Shown here: positions 1 to 8,721 of the stretch, one piece after another | Numbering within the stretch: position 1 is the stretch's first letter | Layout of the letters: each line of letters opens with the position of its first letter | From: DASUNQ01 sp035536455 | Lineage (GTDB): Bacteria; Acidobacteriota; Thermoanaerobaculia; Multivoradales; UBA5704 | Direction of reading: 5' to 3' | NCBI GenBank assembly: GCA_035536455.1 | Contig: DATLOC010000041.1 | Span: 1-64,000, forward strand | Length of the DNA stretch: 64,000 nt | Notes under the pieces: model-generated | What the model was told of the DNA's origin: nothing | What the model saw: only the letters and a program-made list of their open reading frames with translations | Databases searched by the model: none | Translations under genes and position numbers: made by a program

Positions 1-915
1 GTCGATGCCGCGGGCGGCGATGTCGGTCGCCACGAGCACCTGCGTCTTGCCGTCCTTGAAGCGGGCCAGGGCCTGGGTGCGCTGCACCTGGCTGCGGTTG
101 CCGTGGATGCGGTCGCAGGAGACGCCCTGGCGCTCCAGGAAGTCGGCGAGCCGGTTGGCGCGGTGCTTGGTGCGGGTGAAGACCAGGGCGCTGTCGATGC
201 CGCCGCGGCGCAGGAGCTCCAGCAGCAGGTGCGACTTGAGGTCCTCGCGCACCGGGTAGGTGGCGTGCGCCACACCGGTCGCCGGCGCCGGCTTGCGCTC
301 GACGTTGAGCGTCACCGGGTCGGCCAGCAGCTCGCGCGTCAGGGTCGCGATCGGTGCCGGGATGGTGGCCGAGAAGAGGAGGTTCTGCCGCCGCTTCGGG
401 AGCTTGGCGAGGATCCGCCGGATGTCGGGGAGGAAGCCCATGTCGAGCATCCGGTCGGCCTCGTCGAGCACCAGCACCTCGATGCCGTCGAGCCGGGTGT
501 AGGGGTACTGCATGTGATCGAGGAGACGACCCGGCGTGGCGACGATCACGTCGGCGCCGGCGCGGAGGGCCTTCTCCTGCGGTCCCATCGCGACGCCGCC
601 GAAGACGGCGGCGCTGGTGAGCCGCGTGTGCTTGGCGAGGGCGCGGCAGTGCTCCTCGATCTGCGCCGCCAGCTCGCGGGTCGGCGAGACGACCAGAGCG
701 CGGGTCGTGCCGCGCGGCTTCGCCAGCAGGTTGTGCAGGATGGGGAGGAGGAAGGCGGCGGTCTTGCCGCTGCCGGTCATCGCGCACCCGAGCACGTCGC
801 GGCCGGCCTTGGCCGGCGGGATGGCGTCGCTCTGGATGGGGGTCGGGCGGGTGAAGCCCAGGTCCTGGACCCCCCGCATGAGGTCGGGGTGCAGGTCGAA
901 CGTCTTGAAATCCAT
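1..915 (-). CDS. DEAD-box ATP-dependent RNA helicase, C-terminal part missing
   Basis: An ATP-dependent RNA helicase of the RhlE/DEAD-box type, cut off by the left edge after about 305 residues. Translation from the ATG at 915 gives the family motifs in order: the Q motif (TPIQSDAIP), Walker A (AMTGSGKT), PTRELAAQ, TPGR, the DEAD box (VLDEAD), SAT, and the start of motif V (ARGID) at the very edge. The first RecA-like domain is complete and most of the second is present. These enzymes unwind short RNA duplexes in ribosome assembly and mRNA decay. RhlE is the likely subfamily because of the short N-terminus, but the diagnostic tail lies outside the window. The gene diverges from the penicillin-binding protein gene across about 260 bases in which I see no clear site. 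Confidence 0.93.
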   Translation of the reverse strand, partial: MDFKTFDLHPDLMRGVQDLGFTRPTPIQSDAIPPAKAGRDVLGCAMTGSGKTAAFLLPILHNLLAKPRGTTRALVVSPTRELAAQIEEHCRALAKHTRLTSAAVFGGVAMGPQEKALRAGADVIVATPGRLLDHMQYPYTRLDGIEVLVLDEADRMLDMGFLPDIRRILAKLPKRRQNLLFSATIPAPIATLTRELLADPVTLNVERKPAPATGVAHATYPVREDLKSHLLLELLRRGGIDSALVFTRTKHRANRLADFLERQGVSCDRIHGNRSQVQRTQALARFKDGKTQVLVATDIAARGID

Positions 916-1177
916 GTCTGTTGTCTAGTCCTTGACCGGGGCGCGCGGTGCTCCGGTGGAGGGGAGCGCGCCCTACGTCTGCTTTCGGCGGGTTAATTCG
1001 AGAGGGGGAGGGAACGGAGGGCTTGCCGGAAGGCCTTCGCTCGGGCTCGGACGGTTCTGAACGCGTCCGCAGCCCCGACTCGGTCTGCGGCGCCGGCCCA
1101 TGCCGGCGACCACGAGAGAGTAGCACAGTGGCGACTCGCACCCCATAACCGGCGGCAACCGAAGGCCATTCCCCGTC

Positions 1178-3982
1178 GTGGCAGCGCCCTTGCTCCCCTG
1201 GGGCCGCGTGAAGTACCTCTCCCGCCGCCGCAGCAAGATCCGCCGCCGCGGCAGGCCGCTCGCGCTCGCCGTCTTCGCCGCCCTCGTCCTCGGCGCCTGG
1301 CTCCTCCTCGCCCGCGCCTGGGCGACCTGCGGCTTCGCCGGCTGCCCGGAGGTCGAACGGCTGGGCGCCTTCCAGCCCGGGGGCGCTCCGCTCCTCGTCG
1401 ACCGCCACGGGGAGCCCTTCGCCGACCTGGCGCCGGCCCGCGCCGAGGTCGTGGCCCTGCACGCGCTGCCCAGCCGGGTGCCGCAGGCCTTCCTCGCCGT
1501 CGAGGACCGGCGCTTCTACGAGCACGACGGGGTGGACTGGCGGCGGGTGGCCGGGGCGCTCCTCGCCAACGTCCGTTCCCGCGCTTGGGAGGAGGGGGGG
1601 AGCACGATCACGATGCAGCTCGCCCGCTCGCTCTTCCCCGAGGACATCCCGCGCGCCGAGCGGACCGCCGGGCGGAAGCTGCTCGAGGTCCGCGTGGCCA
1701 AGGAGATCGAGGCCGAGTTCAGCAAGCCCGAGATCCTGGAGCTGTACCTGAACCACATCTACCTCGGCAACGGCACGCGCGGCATCGAGGCGGCGGCGCG
1801 CCACTACTTCGGCCGGCCGGCCGAGGAGCTGACGCTGGCGCAGGCGGCGCTCCTCGCCGCCCTGCCCAAGGCCCCCAGCCACTACGACCCGCGGCGCCGT
1901 CCGCGGGCGGCGCGCGCGCGGCGGGACCTGGTGCTGTCGCTCATGGCCGAGCAGGGGCGCGTGCCGGCGGTGGAGGCGGAGGTGGCGCGGCGGGAGCCGC
2001 TCGGCGTGGGTCCCGTGCCCCGGCGCGCCGAGCGCGCCGAGCGCGCGGGGCCGGCGGACCACTTCGTCGAAGAGGTGCGGCGGCGTCTGGAGGAGCGCTT
2101 CGGCGGCGCGCTCTACGGGCGGCCGGTGCGGGTCTGGACGACGCTCGACCTGGCCGCCCAGCGTGCGGCGCGCGAGGAGCTCGAGCGGCAGCTCCGGGCG
2201 ATCGAGAGCGGAGCCCTCGGCCGCTTCGCGGCGCCGCGCTACGACCCGGCCGCGCCGCCGCCGCGCGGCGAGCGCACGCCGTACCTGCAAGGGGCCGTCC
2301 TGGTGATGCGCGTCGGCGACGGCGACGTCCTCGCCTGGGTCGGCGGGCGGGACTTCCGCCACTCGCAGTTCGACCGCGTCGCGGGTGCCCGGCGGCAGGC
2401 CGGCAGCGCCTTCAAGCCCTTCGTCTTCGCCGCCGCGCTGGCCGAGGGGTGGGCGCTGTCGCAGCCGCTGGCCGACGCGCCGCTCGCCGTGCGCCTGGCG
2501 AGCGGCCGCGTCTGGCGTCCGAAGAACTTCGGAGAGCGCTACGCGGGGAAGGTCTCGCTGCGCGAGGCGCTGGTCCGCTCGAACAACGTGGCGACGGTGC
2601 GCCTGGCGCGGCAGGTGGGATACGGCGACGTCGCCGCGCTCGCCCGGCGCCTCGGGATCGAGCGGCCGATCCCGGAGAACCCGGCGATGCCGCTCGGCAC
2701 GCTCGCGGTCTCGCCGCTCGAGCTGACGGCGGCCTACTCCGCCTTCGGCGGCCTCGGCCGGCGGGTCGAGCCGCGGCTGGTGCTGCGGGTCGAGACCGCC
2801 GACGGCGAGCTCCTCTGGCGGCCGCGTCGCGAGCGGACCGAGGCGCTCGCGCCGGGGGTCGCCTACCTCCTCAACCACGTCCTCGCCGAGGCGCTCGAGC
2901 GCGGCAGCGGCGCGCCGGTGCGGGCCGCCGGCTACCGCGGCCTCGCCGCCGGCAAGACCGGCACCAGCAACCGGGGGGTGGACGCCTGGTTCGTGGGCTA
3001 CGACCCGGAGCTGCTGGCCGGCGTCTGGCTCGGCTTCGACCGGCCGGCCCCGATCGCCCTCCGCGCCACCGGCGGACGCCTCGCGGCGCCGGTCTGGGCG
3101 CGGATCATGGCCCGCCTCGCGCCGCGCCGCCGCGTGCCGCTGCGCTGGGCGCGCCCGCCGGGCGTGGTGGCGCGGCCGATCGATCCCGCCACCGGCCTGG
3201 TGCTCGAGCCGGGGTGCCGCCCGCGGAGTGGCGAGCCGGGGCACGAGCTGTTCCTGGCGGGCGCCGTGCCGGATACCGCCTGCCCGTCCCGCGAGCGGCC
3301 GCCGCGGGTGGCGGCGGCCGAGAAGCGGCCGGTGGGCGAGCCACGGCGGGACGAGGAAGCGGAGCGGAGGGAGCGCGAGGAGGAGGCCGCGGCGCGGGAG
3401 GAGCGGAAAGCGCGCGAGGCGCAGGCGCGGGAGCGCGAGGAGCGGCGGGAGCGGGAGACCGCGGCGGCCGAGGAGCGGGAGGAGCTCACCGCCGAGGAGG
3501 AGGCCGCGATGCGGGCGCGCGCCGCCGAGGAGCGGCGCCGCATCGCGCGCGAGCTGGCGACGCGGGAGGGTGAGGAGGAGGACGAGGAGGAGGAGGAGCC
3601 GGAGTCGGAGAACCGCTCGCCGCTGACGGGCTGGTGGGAGGTGACGAACCGCATCGAGTCGTCCAGCTACGAGCCCTACGAGGGGCTCCGCCTGGGCTAC
3701 CGCATTCACCTCGAGCAGCGCGGCGACCGGCTGAGCGGCGAGGGGGAGAAGTGGTCGGAAGACGGCCGCCGCCTGCCGCGGGCGCAGCGGACGCCGATCG
3801 TCCTCTCCGGCCGCATCGAGGGGGATGAGGCGATCGTCAGCTTCACCGAGCCCGGCACCCGCCGCACCACGAGCGGCACCTTCACCTGGCGCCTCGCCGA
3901 CGGCGGCCGCGCCTTCTCCGGCACCTTCAGAAGCGGCGCCGCCGCCGCCCGCGGCAGCTCCCGCGGAAGGCGGCTGCCGTAG
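1178..3982 (+). CDS. Class A penicillin-binding protein (glycosyltransferase + transpeptidase) with acidic/basic coiled-coil and C-terminal beta domain
   Basis: A bifunctional peptidoglycan synthase that polymerises lipid II and crosslinks peptides in the periplasm. A basic N-terminus and one membrane anchor (about residues 26-48) precede a GT51 domain with EDRRFYEH (catalytic Glu about 109) and GGSTITMQ near 141. The transpeptidase domain has SAFK (Ser about 410), SNN (about 468) and KTG (about 593). The length is 934 residues. After the catalytic part, about 100 residues are almost all Glu, Arg and Ala (about 705-805), then a roughly 110-residue beta-rich tail begins with a GWWEVTN motif. 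That tail is not part of standard class A enzymes and I do not recognise it. The start shown is GTG. A second GTG at 1208 (VKYLSRRR) is equally plausible. PBP1C-like features are possible, but the family label stays general. Confidence 0.93.
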   Translation: MAAPLLPWGRVKYLSRRRSKIRRRGRPLALAVFAALVLGAWLLLARAWATCGFAGCPEVERLGAFQPGGAPLLVDRHGEPFADLAPARAEVVALHALPSRVPQAFLAVEDRRFYEHDGVDWRRVAGALLANVRSRAWEEGGSTITMQLARSLFPEDIPRAERTAGRKLLEVRVAKEIEAEFSKPEILELYLNHIYLGNGTRGIEAAARHYFGRPAEELTLAQAALLAALPKAPSHYDPRRRPRAARARRDLVLSLMAEQGRVPAVEAEVARREPLGVGPVPRRAERAERAGPADHFVEEVRRRLEERFGGALYGRPVRVWTTLDLAAQRAAREELERQLRAIESGALGRFAAPRYDPAAPPPRGERTPYLQGAVLVMRVGDGDVLAWVGGRDFRHSQFDRVAGARRQAGSAFKPFVFAAALAEGWALSQPLADAPLAVRLASGRVWRPKNFGERYAGKVSLREALVRSNNVATVRLARQVGYGDVAALARRLGIERPIPENPAMPLGTLAVSPLELTAAYSAFGGLGRRVEPRLVLRVETADGELLWRPRRERTEALAPGVAYLLNHVLAEALERGSGAPVRAAGYRGLAAGKTGTSNRGVDAWFVGYDPELLAGVWLGFDRPAPIALRATGGRLAAPVWARIMARLAPRRRVPLRWARPPGVVARPIDPATGLVLEPGCRPRSGEPGHELFLAGAVPDTACPSRERPPRVAAAEKRPVGEPRRDEEAERREREEEAAAREERKAREAQAREREERRERETAAAEEREELTAEEEAAMRARAAEERRRIARELATREGEEEDEEEEEPESENRSPLTGWWEVTNRIESSSYEPYEGLRLGYRIHLEQRGDRLSGEGEKWSEDGRRLPRAQRTPIVLSGRIEGDEAIVSFTEPGTRRTTSGTFTWRLADGGRAFSGTFRSGAAAARGSSRGRRLP

Positions 3983-3993
3983 AGCCCACTGCG

Positions 3994-5004
3994 CTACCCG
4001 GCCAGGCGGGCTGCCACCTCTTCCGCGAGAGCGGCGATCGAGAGTGGGGCGCACCCCTCGGCGTTGTTGGCGACGGTGACGAAAACCTCCTGCCCGCGGG
4101 CCGCCGCCTCGAGGGCGACGTCGGCGACGGCGCGGCGGGCGGCGCGGTCGATCCGCGCCAGCTTGTCGAAGGGCATCCACTTCCGCCCCGCCTCCTCGTA
4201 GGTCATCCCCTCCTGGAGGAGCCAGCGGACGAGCAGGGCCGGGGCGCGCCAGGCCTCGGCGAGGGCCGCCTGGGCGCGCACGTCGGGCATCCGCGGGTGG
4301 ACGTTGGCGCAGTGGGCGGCGCCGGCGGCGGCCAGCGCCGCGGCGTAGTCGGCGGTCACCAGGTCGCGGTTGCGCAGCTCGACGGCGTAGAGCGGCCCGC
4401 GCGGCAGGGCGGTCAGGAAGCGCGCCAGCCGCTTGGCGAAGCGGGCGGGGGAACCCATGTCCTGCGGCGCGAACTGGAAGAGCAGGGCGCCGCCCTTCTC
4501 GCCCAGCCCCTCGACGAACGGCGCCACGACCTGCTCGGCGGTGTAGGCCGGGTTGAGGAAGTTCGGGTTCGCGCCGCCGCGCTGGGCGCCGAAGCGCGGC
4601 AGGTCGGGCCAGCGGACCAGGGTGACGGCGTCGTGCGCCTTGACGACGAAGCGGAAACCCTCGGGGACGGCGGCGGCGTAGGCGGCCAGCTCCTCGGCGG
4701 TGAGCGGCTGGTAGTGGGTGCGGTCGATGCCGACGGCGCGGAAGAGCGGGTGGCGGGCGTAGGCGGCGAGCCCCTCCTGCGCCAGCCGCGAGGCGGAGTA
4801 GCGGCGGTCGTAGACCAGGCCGCGCCAGCCGGGGAAGGCCCACGAGGAGCTACCGAAGCGGAGCTGGGGCGGGAGTGCCTCGGCCAGCTCGCGGGCGCGC
4901 GGGGTCGGGGGAGCGGCGCCGACCGGCGCCGGCCGCGGGGGAGCGGTGTCGCCGCCCTCGAAGAGGTCGAACTGCCCGGTCTCTTTTTTGGCCGCTCGCG
5001 GCAT
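3994..5004 (-). CDS. DUF72 (YecE-like) family protein
   Basis: A 336-residue member of the DUF72/YecE family, a TIM-barrel-like fold of unknown biochemical function. Family hallmarks are visible: the opening FGSSSWAFPGW followed by YDRRYSASRL, then GIDRTHYQPLT, FRFVVKAHD, an FQFAPQ segment, YAVELRN, and a C-terminal VTVANNAEG that matches the usual nucleophile-like NN/H region. The first 40 residues are an extra Pro/Ala-rich leader. The gene is divergent from the SLC13 permease with 26 bp between start codons. A TATCAT box (5014-5019, minus strand) lies 9 bases ahead of the ATG with no obvious Shine-Dalgarno. The family assignment is secure. The role is unknown. Confidence 0.9.
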   Translation of the reverse strand: MPRAAKKETGQFDLFEGGDTAPPRPAPVGAAPPTPRARELAEALPPQLRFGSSSWAFPGWRGLVYDRRYSASRLAQEGLAAYARHPLFRAVGIDRTHYQPLTAEELAAYAAAVPEGFRFVVKAHDAVTLVRWPDLPRFGAQRGGANPNFLNPAYTAEQVVAPFVEGLGEKGGALLFQFAPQDMGSPARFAKRLARFLTALPRGPLYAVELRNRDLVTADYAAALAAAGAAHCANVHPRMPDVRAQAALAEAWRAPALLVRWLLQEGMTYEEAGRKWMPFDKLARIDRAARRAVADVALEAAARGQEVFVTVANNAEGCAPLSIAALAEEVAARLAG

Positions 5005-5030
5005 CGCTGAGGCATGATACGCGGTGCCCC

Positions 5031-6803
5031 ATGACCTTCCCGATCTTCCTCGTGCTCGCCCTCCTCGCCGCGGCGGTCGTGGTGTTCTCGTTCGAGTGGC
5101 TGCCGGTGGACGTGACGACGCTGCTGCTGCTCGTCGTCCTCGTCCTCTCCGGCACCCTCACCTTCGCCGAGGCCTTCGCCGGGTTCGCCAGTGAGATCAT
5201 CATCATCCTGGCTTCGATCTTCGTCCTGACCGGGGCGCTGATGAAGACCGGCGTCGTGGACGCCCTCGGCGGGCTGATCCACCGCGTCGCCGGCGGCAGC
5301 CGCCGGCGCATCCTCCTCTGCGTGATGGGGGTCACCTGCGGGGTCTCGGCCTTCATCAACAACACGACGACGACGGCGGTGGCCCTGCCGGCGGTCCTCG
5401 GGGTCTGCCGGCGGAGCAAATTGAGCCCGAGCCAGGTGCTCATCCCGCTCGCCTTCGCCTCGATCCTCGGCGGCACCTGCACCCTGATCGGCACCTCGAC
5501 CAACGTCGCCGCGAGCGGCTACCTGCTCGAGACCGGCCTCGCGCCGTTCACGCTCTTCGAGTTCCTGCCGGTGGGCCTCACGATGGTCGTAGCGGGGACC
5601 GGCTTCCTCTTCCTCTTCGCCCACCGCCTCCTCCCCGACCACCGGGAGGCGAGCTACACCGAGGAGTACGAGATCAACGAGTACCTCTCGGAGATCGTCG
5701 TGCCGCCGGGCTCGCCGCTGGCGGGGAAGGCGATCCGCGACAGCGGCCTGGCGGCGCTGGGCCTGACGGTGCTTTCCATCCTGCGCGGCGGCGGGCGCCT
5801 CTACCCCGACCCCGACAGGCGGCTCACCGAGGGGGACCTGCTGATCGTGCAGGCGAGCCGGGAGGGGCTGCTCAAGGTCAAGGAGACGGCCGGGGTCGAG
5901 ATCCGGTCGGACCTGAAGCTCGGTGACCAAGACCTGATCGGCGACGCGCTCAAGATCGTCGAGGCGATCCTCATGCCGCAATCGGCGCTGATCGGCCGCA
6001 CGATCAAGGAGCTGGACTTCCGCGCCCGCTTCGGGGTGACGGTCTTGGCCATCTACCGCCGCGGCCACGCCCTGGCGCGGAAGCTCACTGAGGTGCCGCT
6101 GGAGGTGGGGGACGTGCTGCTCCTGCAGGGGCGGCCGGAGAGCTTCAAGGCGATCGCCGCGGGCCGCGACCTCTGGGTGCTCCAGGAGACCGAGCACATC
6201 CCGGCGCGGCGGCGGAAGGGGCTCTACGTCGCCGGCCTCTTCGTCGCGGCGATCGCCGCCGCGGGGCTCGAGCTGATCCCGCTGCCGATCGCCTTTTTGG
6301 CGGCGGCGCTCGGCGTCCTCCTGCTCCGGCTGATCACGCCGGAGGAGGCCTACGGCGCGGTGGACTGGCGGCTGCTGATCCTGATCGCCGGCATGACGGC
6401 CTTCGGCGGCGCGATGCAGAAGACCGGCGCCGCCGAGTACCTGGCGGGGCTGGTGGTGGACTGGGCGGCGCCGCTCGGGATCTACGTCGTGATGGCGGGG
6501 TTCGCGGTGCTGACGATGCTGCTGACGCAGCCGATGTCGAACGCCGCGGCGGCGCTGGTCGTGCTGCCGGTGGCCTTGTCGGCGGCGGGGCGTCTGGACG
6601 TGGACCCGCGGAGCTTCGCGGTGCTGGTGACGCTCGCCGCGTCGCTCTCCTTCATCACCCCCTTCGAGCCGAGCTGCCTCCTGGTCTACGGCCCGGGCCG
6701 CTACCGCTTCGCCGACTTCGTCCGCGCCGGCACGCCGCTCACCCTGATCGCGCTCCTCCTGCTGCTGCTCCTCGTGCCGGTCTTCTGGCCGCTGCGGCCC
6801 TGA
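5031..6803 (+). CDS. SLC13/DASS-type permease with two TrkA-C (RCK_C) domains
   Basis: An inner-membrane ion-coupled transporter of the divalent anion/sodium symporter family, 590 residues. Two bundles of hydrophobic helices, about residues 1-200 and 400-590, flank two soluble RCK_C/TrkA-C regulatory domains near 215-290 and 305-385 (the second starts around LMPQSALIGRTI). Paired SNT-like family signatures are seen in FINNTTTTA with GTSTNVAASG in the first half, and MSNAAAALVV with a TPFEPSC segment in the second. Members of this layout carry sulfate, dicarboxylates or other anions. The substrate cannot be read here. The ATG at 5031 is the first in-frame start after the divergent DUF72 gene. 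An internal 86-bp stretch (5516-5601) is repeated in degraded form at 9463-9545. Confidence 0.92.
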   Translation: MTFPIFLVLALLAAAVVVFSFEWLPVDVTTLLLLVVLVLSGTLTFAEAFAGFASEIIIILASIFVLTGALMKTGVVDALGGLIHRVAGGSRRRILLCVMGVTCGVSAFINNTTTTAVALPAVLGVCRRSKLSPSQVLIPLAFASILGGTCTLIGTSTNVAASGYLLETGLAPFTLFEFLPVGLTMVVAGTGFLFLFAHRLLPDHREASYTEEYEINEYLSEIVVPPGSPLAGKAIRDSGLAALGLTVLSILRGGGRLYPDPDRRLTEGDLLIVQASREGLLKVKETAGVEIRSDLKLGDQDLIGDALKIVEAILMPQSALIGRTIKELDFRARFGVTVLAIYRRGHALARKLTEVPLEVGDVLLLQGRPESFKAIAAGRDLWVLQETEHIPARRRKGLYVAGLFVAAIAAAGLELIPLPIAFLAAALGVLLLRLITPEEAYGAVDWRLLILIAGMTAFGGAMQKTGAAEYLAGLVVDWAAPLGIYVVMAGFAVLTMLLTQPMSNAAAALVVLPVALSAAGRLDVDPRSFAVLVTLAASLSFITPFEPSCLLVYGPGRYRFADFVRAGTPLTLIALLLLLLLVPVFWPLRP

Positions 6804-6811
6804 ATCTCATT

Positions 6812-6846
6812 CTTGAAAATCCGAACCTCGCCTTCGGATTTTCAAG
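6812..6846. repeat. Perfect 14-bp inverted repeat, AT-rich, between permease and ATPase genes
   Basis: Arms 6812-6825 (CTTGAAAATCCGAA) and 6833-6846 are exact reverse complements around a 7-base loop. It is strikingly AT-rich for this chromosome. It starts 8 bases after the permease stop and ends 1 base before a TATGCT box that precedes the ATPase start. It could terminate the permease transcript, although no U-tract follows. It could equally be an operator for the ATPase gene. Sequence alone does not decide. Confidence 0.85.
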
Positions 6847-6859
6847 ATATGCTTGGTCC

Positions 6860-8001
6860 GTGATCCCCCGGATTCGGGCCCTGCAGCGCATCGACGAAGC
6901 GTTCCGCGTTCACCCGGTGGCGGCCCTCTTGGGTCCCCGCCAGTGCGGGAAGACGACCCTTGCGCGCTCCTCGTGGAGCGCGACGGCGGCGCCTTCTTCG
7001 ACCTGGAGAGCCCGGTCGACCGGCAGCGGCTCGCCGCCCCGCTGACCGCCCTCGAGAGCCTGCGCGGCCTCGTCGTTCTCGACGAGATCCAGCGGCGCCC
7101 GGACCTCTTCGAGCTGCTCCGCGTGCTCGTCGATCGGGTGGACAACCCGGCCCGTTTCCTCGTGCTCGGAAGCGCTTCGCCGGGACTTGTCCGCGACGTG
7201 TCGGAGACGCTCGCCGGACGGGTCGGCTTCGTCGATCTCGGCGGCCTTTCGCTGGCTGAGGTGGGCGCCGAGCATCGCGACCGGCTAGGGAGCCGAGGCG
7301 GCTTCCCGCGCAGCTTCCTCGCCCCCAATGACCGCGCGAGCTTTGCCTGGCGCGAGGCATTCGTGCGCACATTCCTCGAACGGGACCTGCCGCAACTCGG
7401 GATCTCCATCCCCGCCGAGGCGCTGCGGCGCTTCTGGACGATGGTGGCTCACGCTCACGGCCAGGTGTGGAACGCGACCAGCTTGGGCCGCTCGCTCGGC
7501 GCCTCGGACCACACCGTGCGGCGCTACCTGGACGTGCTGGCGGGCGCCTACGTGGTGCGCGTGCTGCCGCCCTGGTTCGAGAACCTGAAGAAGCGGCAGG
7601 TCAAGGCGCCGAAGATTTTCGTCCGCGACACCGGTCTCCTCCACGTCCTGCTCCAGCTCCCCGACTTCGACGCGCTGACCGGCCATCCCAAGGCCGGACA
7701 GTCCTGGGAAGGCTTCGCCGTCGAGGAGATCCTCGGCGTGCTCGAGACGCGGGACGCATACTTCTGGGGGACTCATGCCGGCGCCGAGATCGACCTCTTC
7801 GTCATCCATCGCGGCCGGCGGCTCGGGTTCGAGATCAAGCTCGCCGACGCGCCGCGGGTCTCGCGCTCGATGCGAACGGCGATCGACGACCTGGGCTTGG
7901 ATCGCCTGTACGTCGTCGTCCCGAGCGGACCGACCTACGAGATCGAGGAGCGGATCACGGCGACGGCGCTCGCGGCGATCAGCGATCTCATCGCGGGTTG
8001 A
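6860..8001 (+). pseudogene. DUF4143-type AAA ATPase, frameshifted after Walker A
   Basis: A P-loop ATPase of the AAA_14/DUF4143 group. The N-terminus starts at GTG 6860 (IPRIRALQRIDEAF) and carries Walker A, GPRQCGKTT, at about residues 25-33. The reading frame is lost near 6965, in a run of GC dinucleotides, and continues in the frame that opens upstream. There the protein runs intact to 8001 with LVVLDEIQ (Walker B), LGSASP, GGFPRSFL, RTFLERDLPQ, the winged-helix segment, and the C-terminal nuclease-like DUF4143 part with GAEIDLFV and FEIKLADAP. One 1-nt-class indel explains everything. It is either a recent pseudogene or a sequencing error. A TATGCT box (6848-6853) sits 6 bases before the GTG, with no Shine-Dalgarno. 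Such ATPases are common accessory genes of uncertain role. Confidence 0.85.
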
Positions 8002-8017
8002 TCCACGCCCTTCCCCC

Positions 8018-8262
8018 TAGGGAACGGCGAGCGCGCGGAACCGCATCGGGTAGAGCGAGAAGATGCCGGCGCGGTCGTCCGCGTTGAGGCGGGGCCGCGG
8101 GCGTCGCCGTGGGCGTAGGCGCGCATCAGGGCTTCGCGCCGGACCGGGTCGCCGCAGGGACCCGAGGAGCCGTCGCCGCAGGAGTGGCCGAGGCCGAGGC
8201 CCAGCTCGTGGCCCAGGACCTCCTCCAGGCGGGCGCTGGTCGTGAACGAGCAGCCGGCGCCG
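8018..8262 (-). pseudogene. Copy of the 3' end of the metzincin metalloprotease gene
   Basis: About 245 bp that match the C-terminal end of the intact metalloprotease gene (10109-10356) at high identity and in the same orientation, with scattered substitutions and at least one indel. It covers the zinc-site region (the complement of the HELGHSLGLGHS coding stretch) through IFSLYPMR. The internal indels break the frame, so it cannot make the product. No start or promoter is present. It is a duplicated gene tail left inside the island next to its parent. Confidence 0.85.
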
Positions 8263-8269
8263 GCTGTGA

Positions 8270-8395
8270 GCGCAGCTGCTCCGCCGCATCTATGAGATCG
8301 ACCCGCTGACCTGCCGTGAGTGCGGCGGCCAGATGCGCATCCTCGCCCTCATCCAGGAACCCGCGGCCATCCGCAAGATCCTCGCGCGCCAGTAG
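8270..8395 (+). pseudogene. C-terminal remnant of a transposase (IS91/IS801-like)
   Basis: The open stretch just after a stop codon encodes LLRRIYEIDPLTC, RECGGQMRIL and PAAIRKILARQ, then TAG at 8393. This matches the conserved tail of IS91-family Y2 transposases as I remember it (IYEVDPL, CP.CGG.MR, IEDP..I.KIL). Only about 40 codons survive, with no start and no element ends. It abuts the duplicated metalloprotease tail directly. IS91-type elements can move adjacent DNA by one-ended transposition, which would fit the fragment copying nearby, but that link is inference. Confidence 0.7.
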
Positions 8396-8721
8396 CAGCC
8401 GCCAGCCTCTCCGCCTCTCACCTTCCCTCGCCTGTCGCCGAAAATCACATCCCGAGGCAGCTCCTCGAGCCGACCGCGCGGTGGCAGAGGTGGCAGGGCT
8501 CGTGGGCACGGAAGCGATTTCCTACCTTTCAGCCCGCCAAGTACGACGAAAGCGTTTAAAGTGTAATATTGACTGGAACAAAGACCGGGGCAGGTCAAAG
8601 GAGGTGCTCTATTGACGAGGCATTTAGAGAGACGAAAACGCGGTCGTTATGTCGCGGCGCCAGTCTTCAAGGGACCAACCTGCTCTCGCCGGGCGGGAGC
8701 GAACACAGAGGAGATGCAAGA
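8396..8721. other. Gene-free stretch ahead of the Cys-rich secreted protein
   Basis: No convincing gene is seen here. It changes from GC-rich remnant sequence to a distinctly AT-richer segment at about 8525-8600, with TTTAAAGTGTAATATTG. There a TGTAATAT run resembles an extended -10 element for the gene at 8722. No good -35 was found. A strong AGGAGG-like site near 8597 is followed by an in-frame TTG at 8612, so a longer N-terminus for the next protein cannot be excluded. Confidence 0.5.

Noticed and set aside
8270..8395. Complete insertion sequence
   Set aside because: Only the last 40 codons of a transposase are present. No inverted repeats, origin or terminus could be matched.
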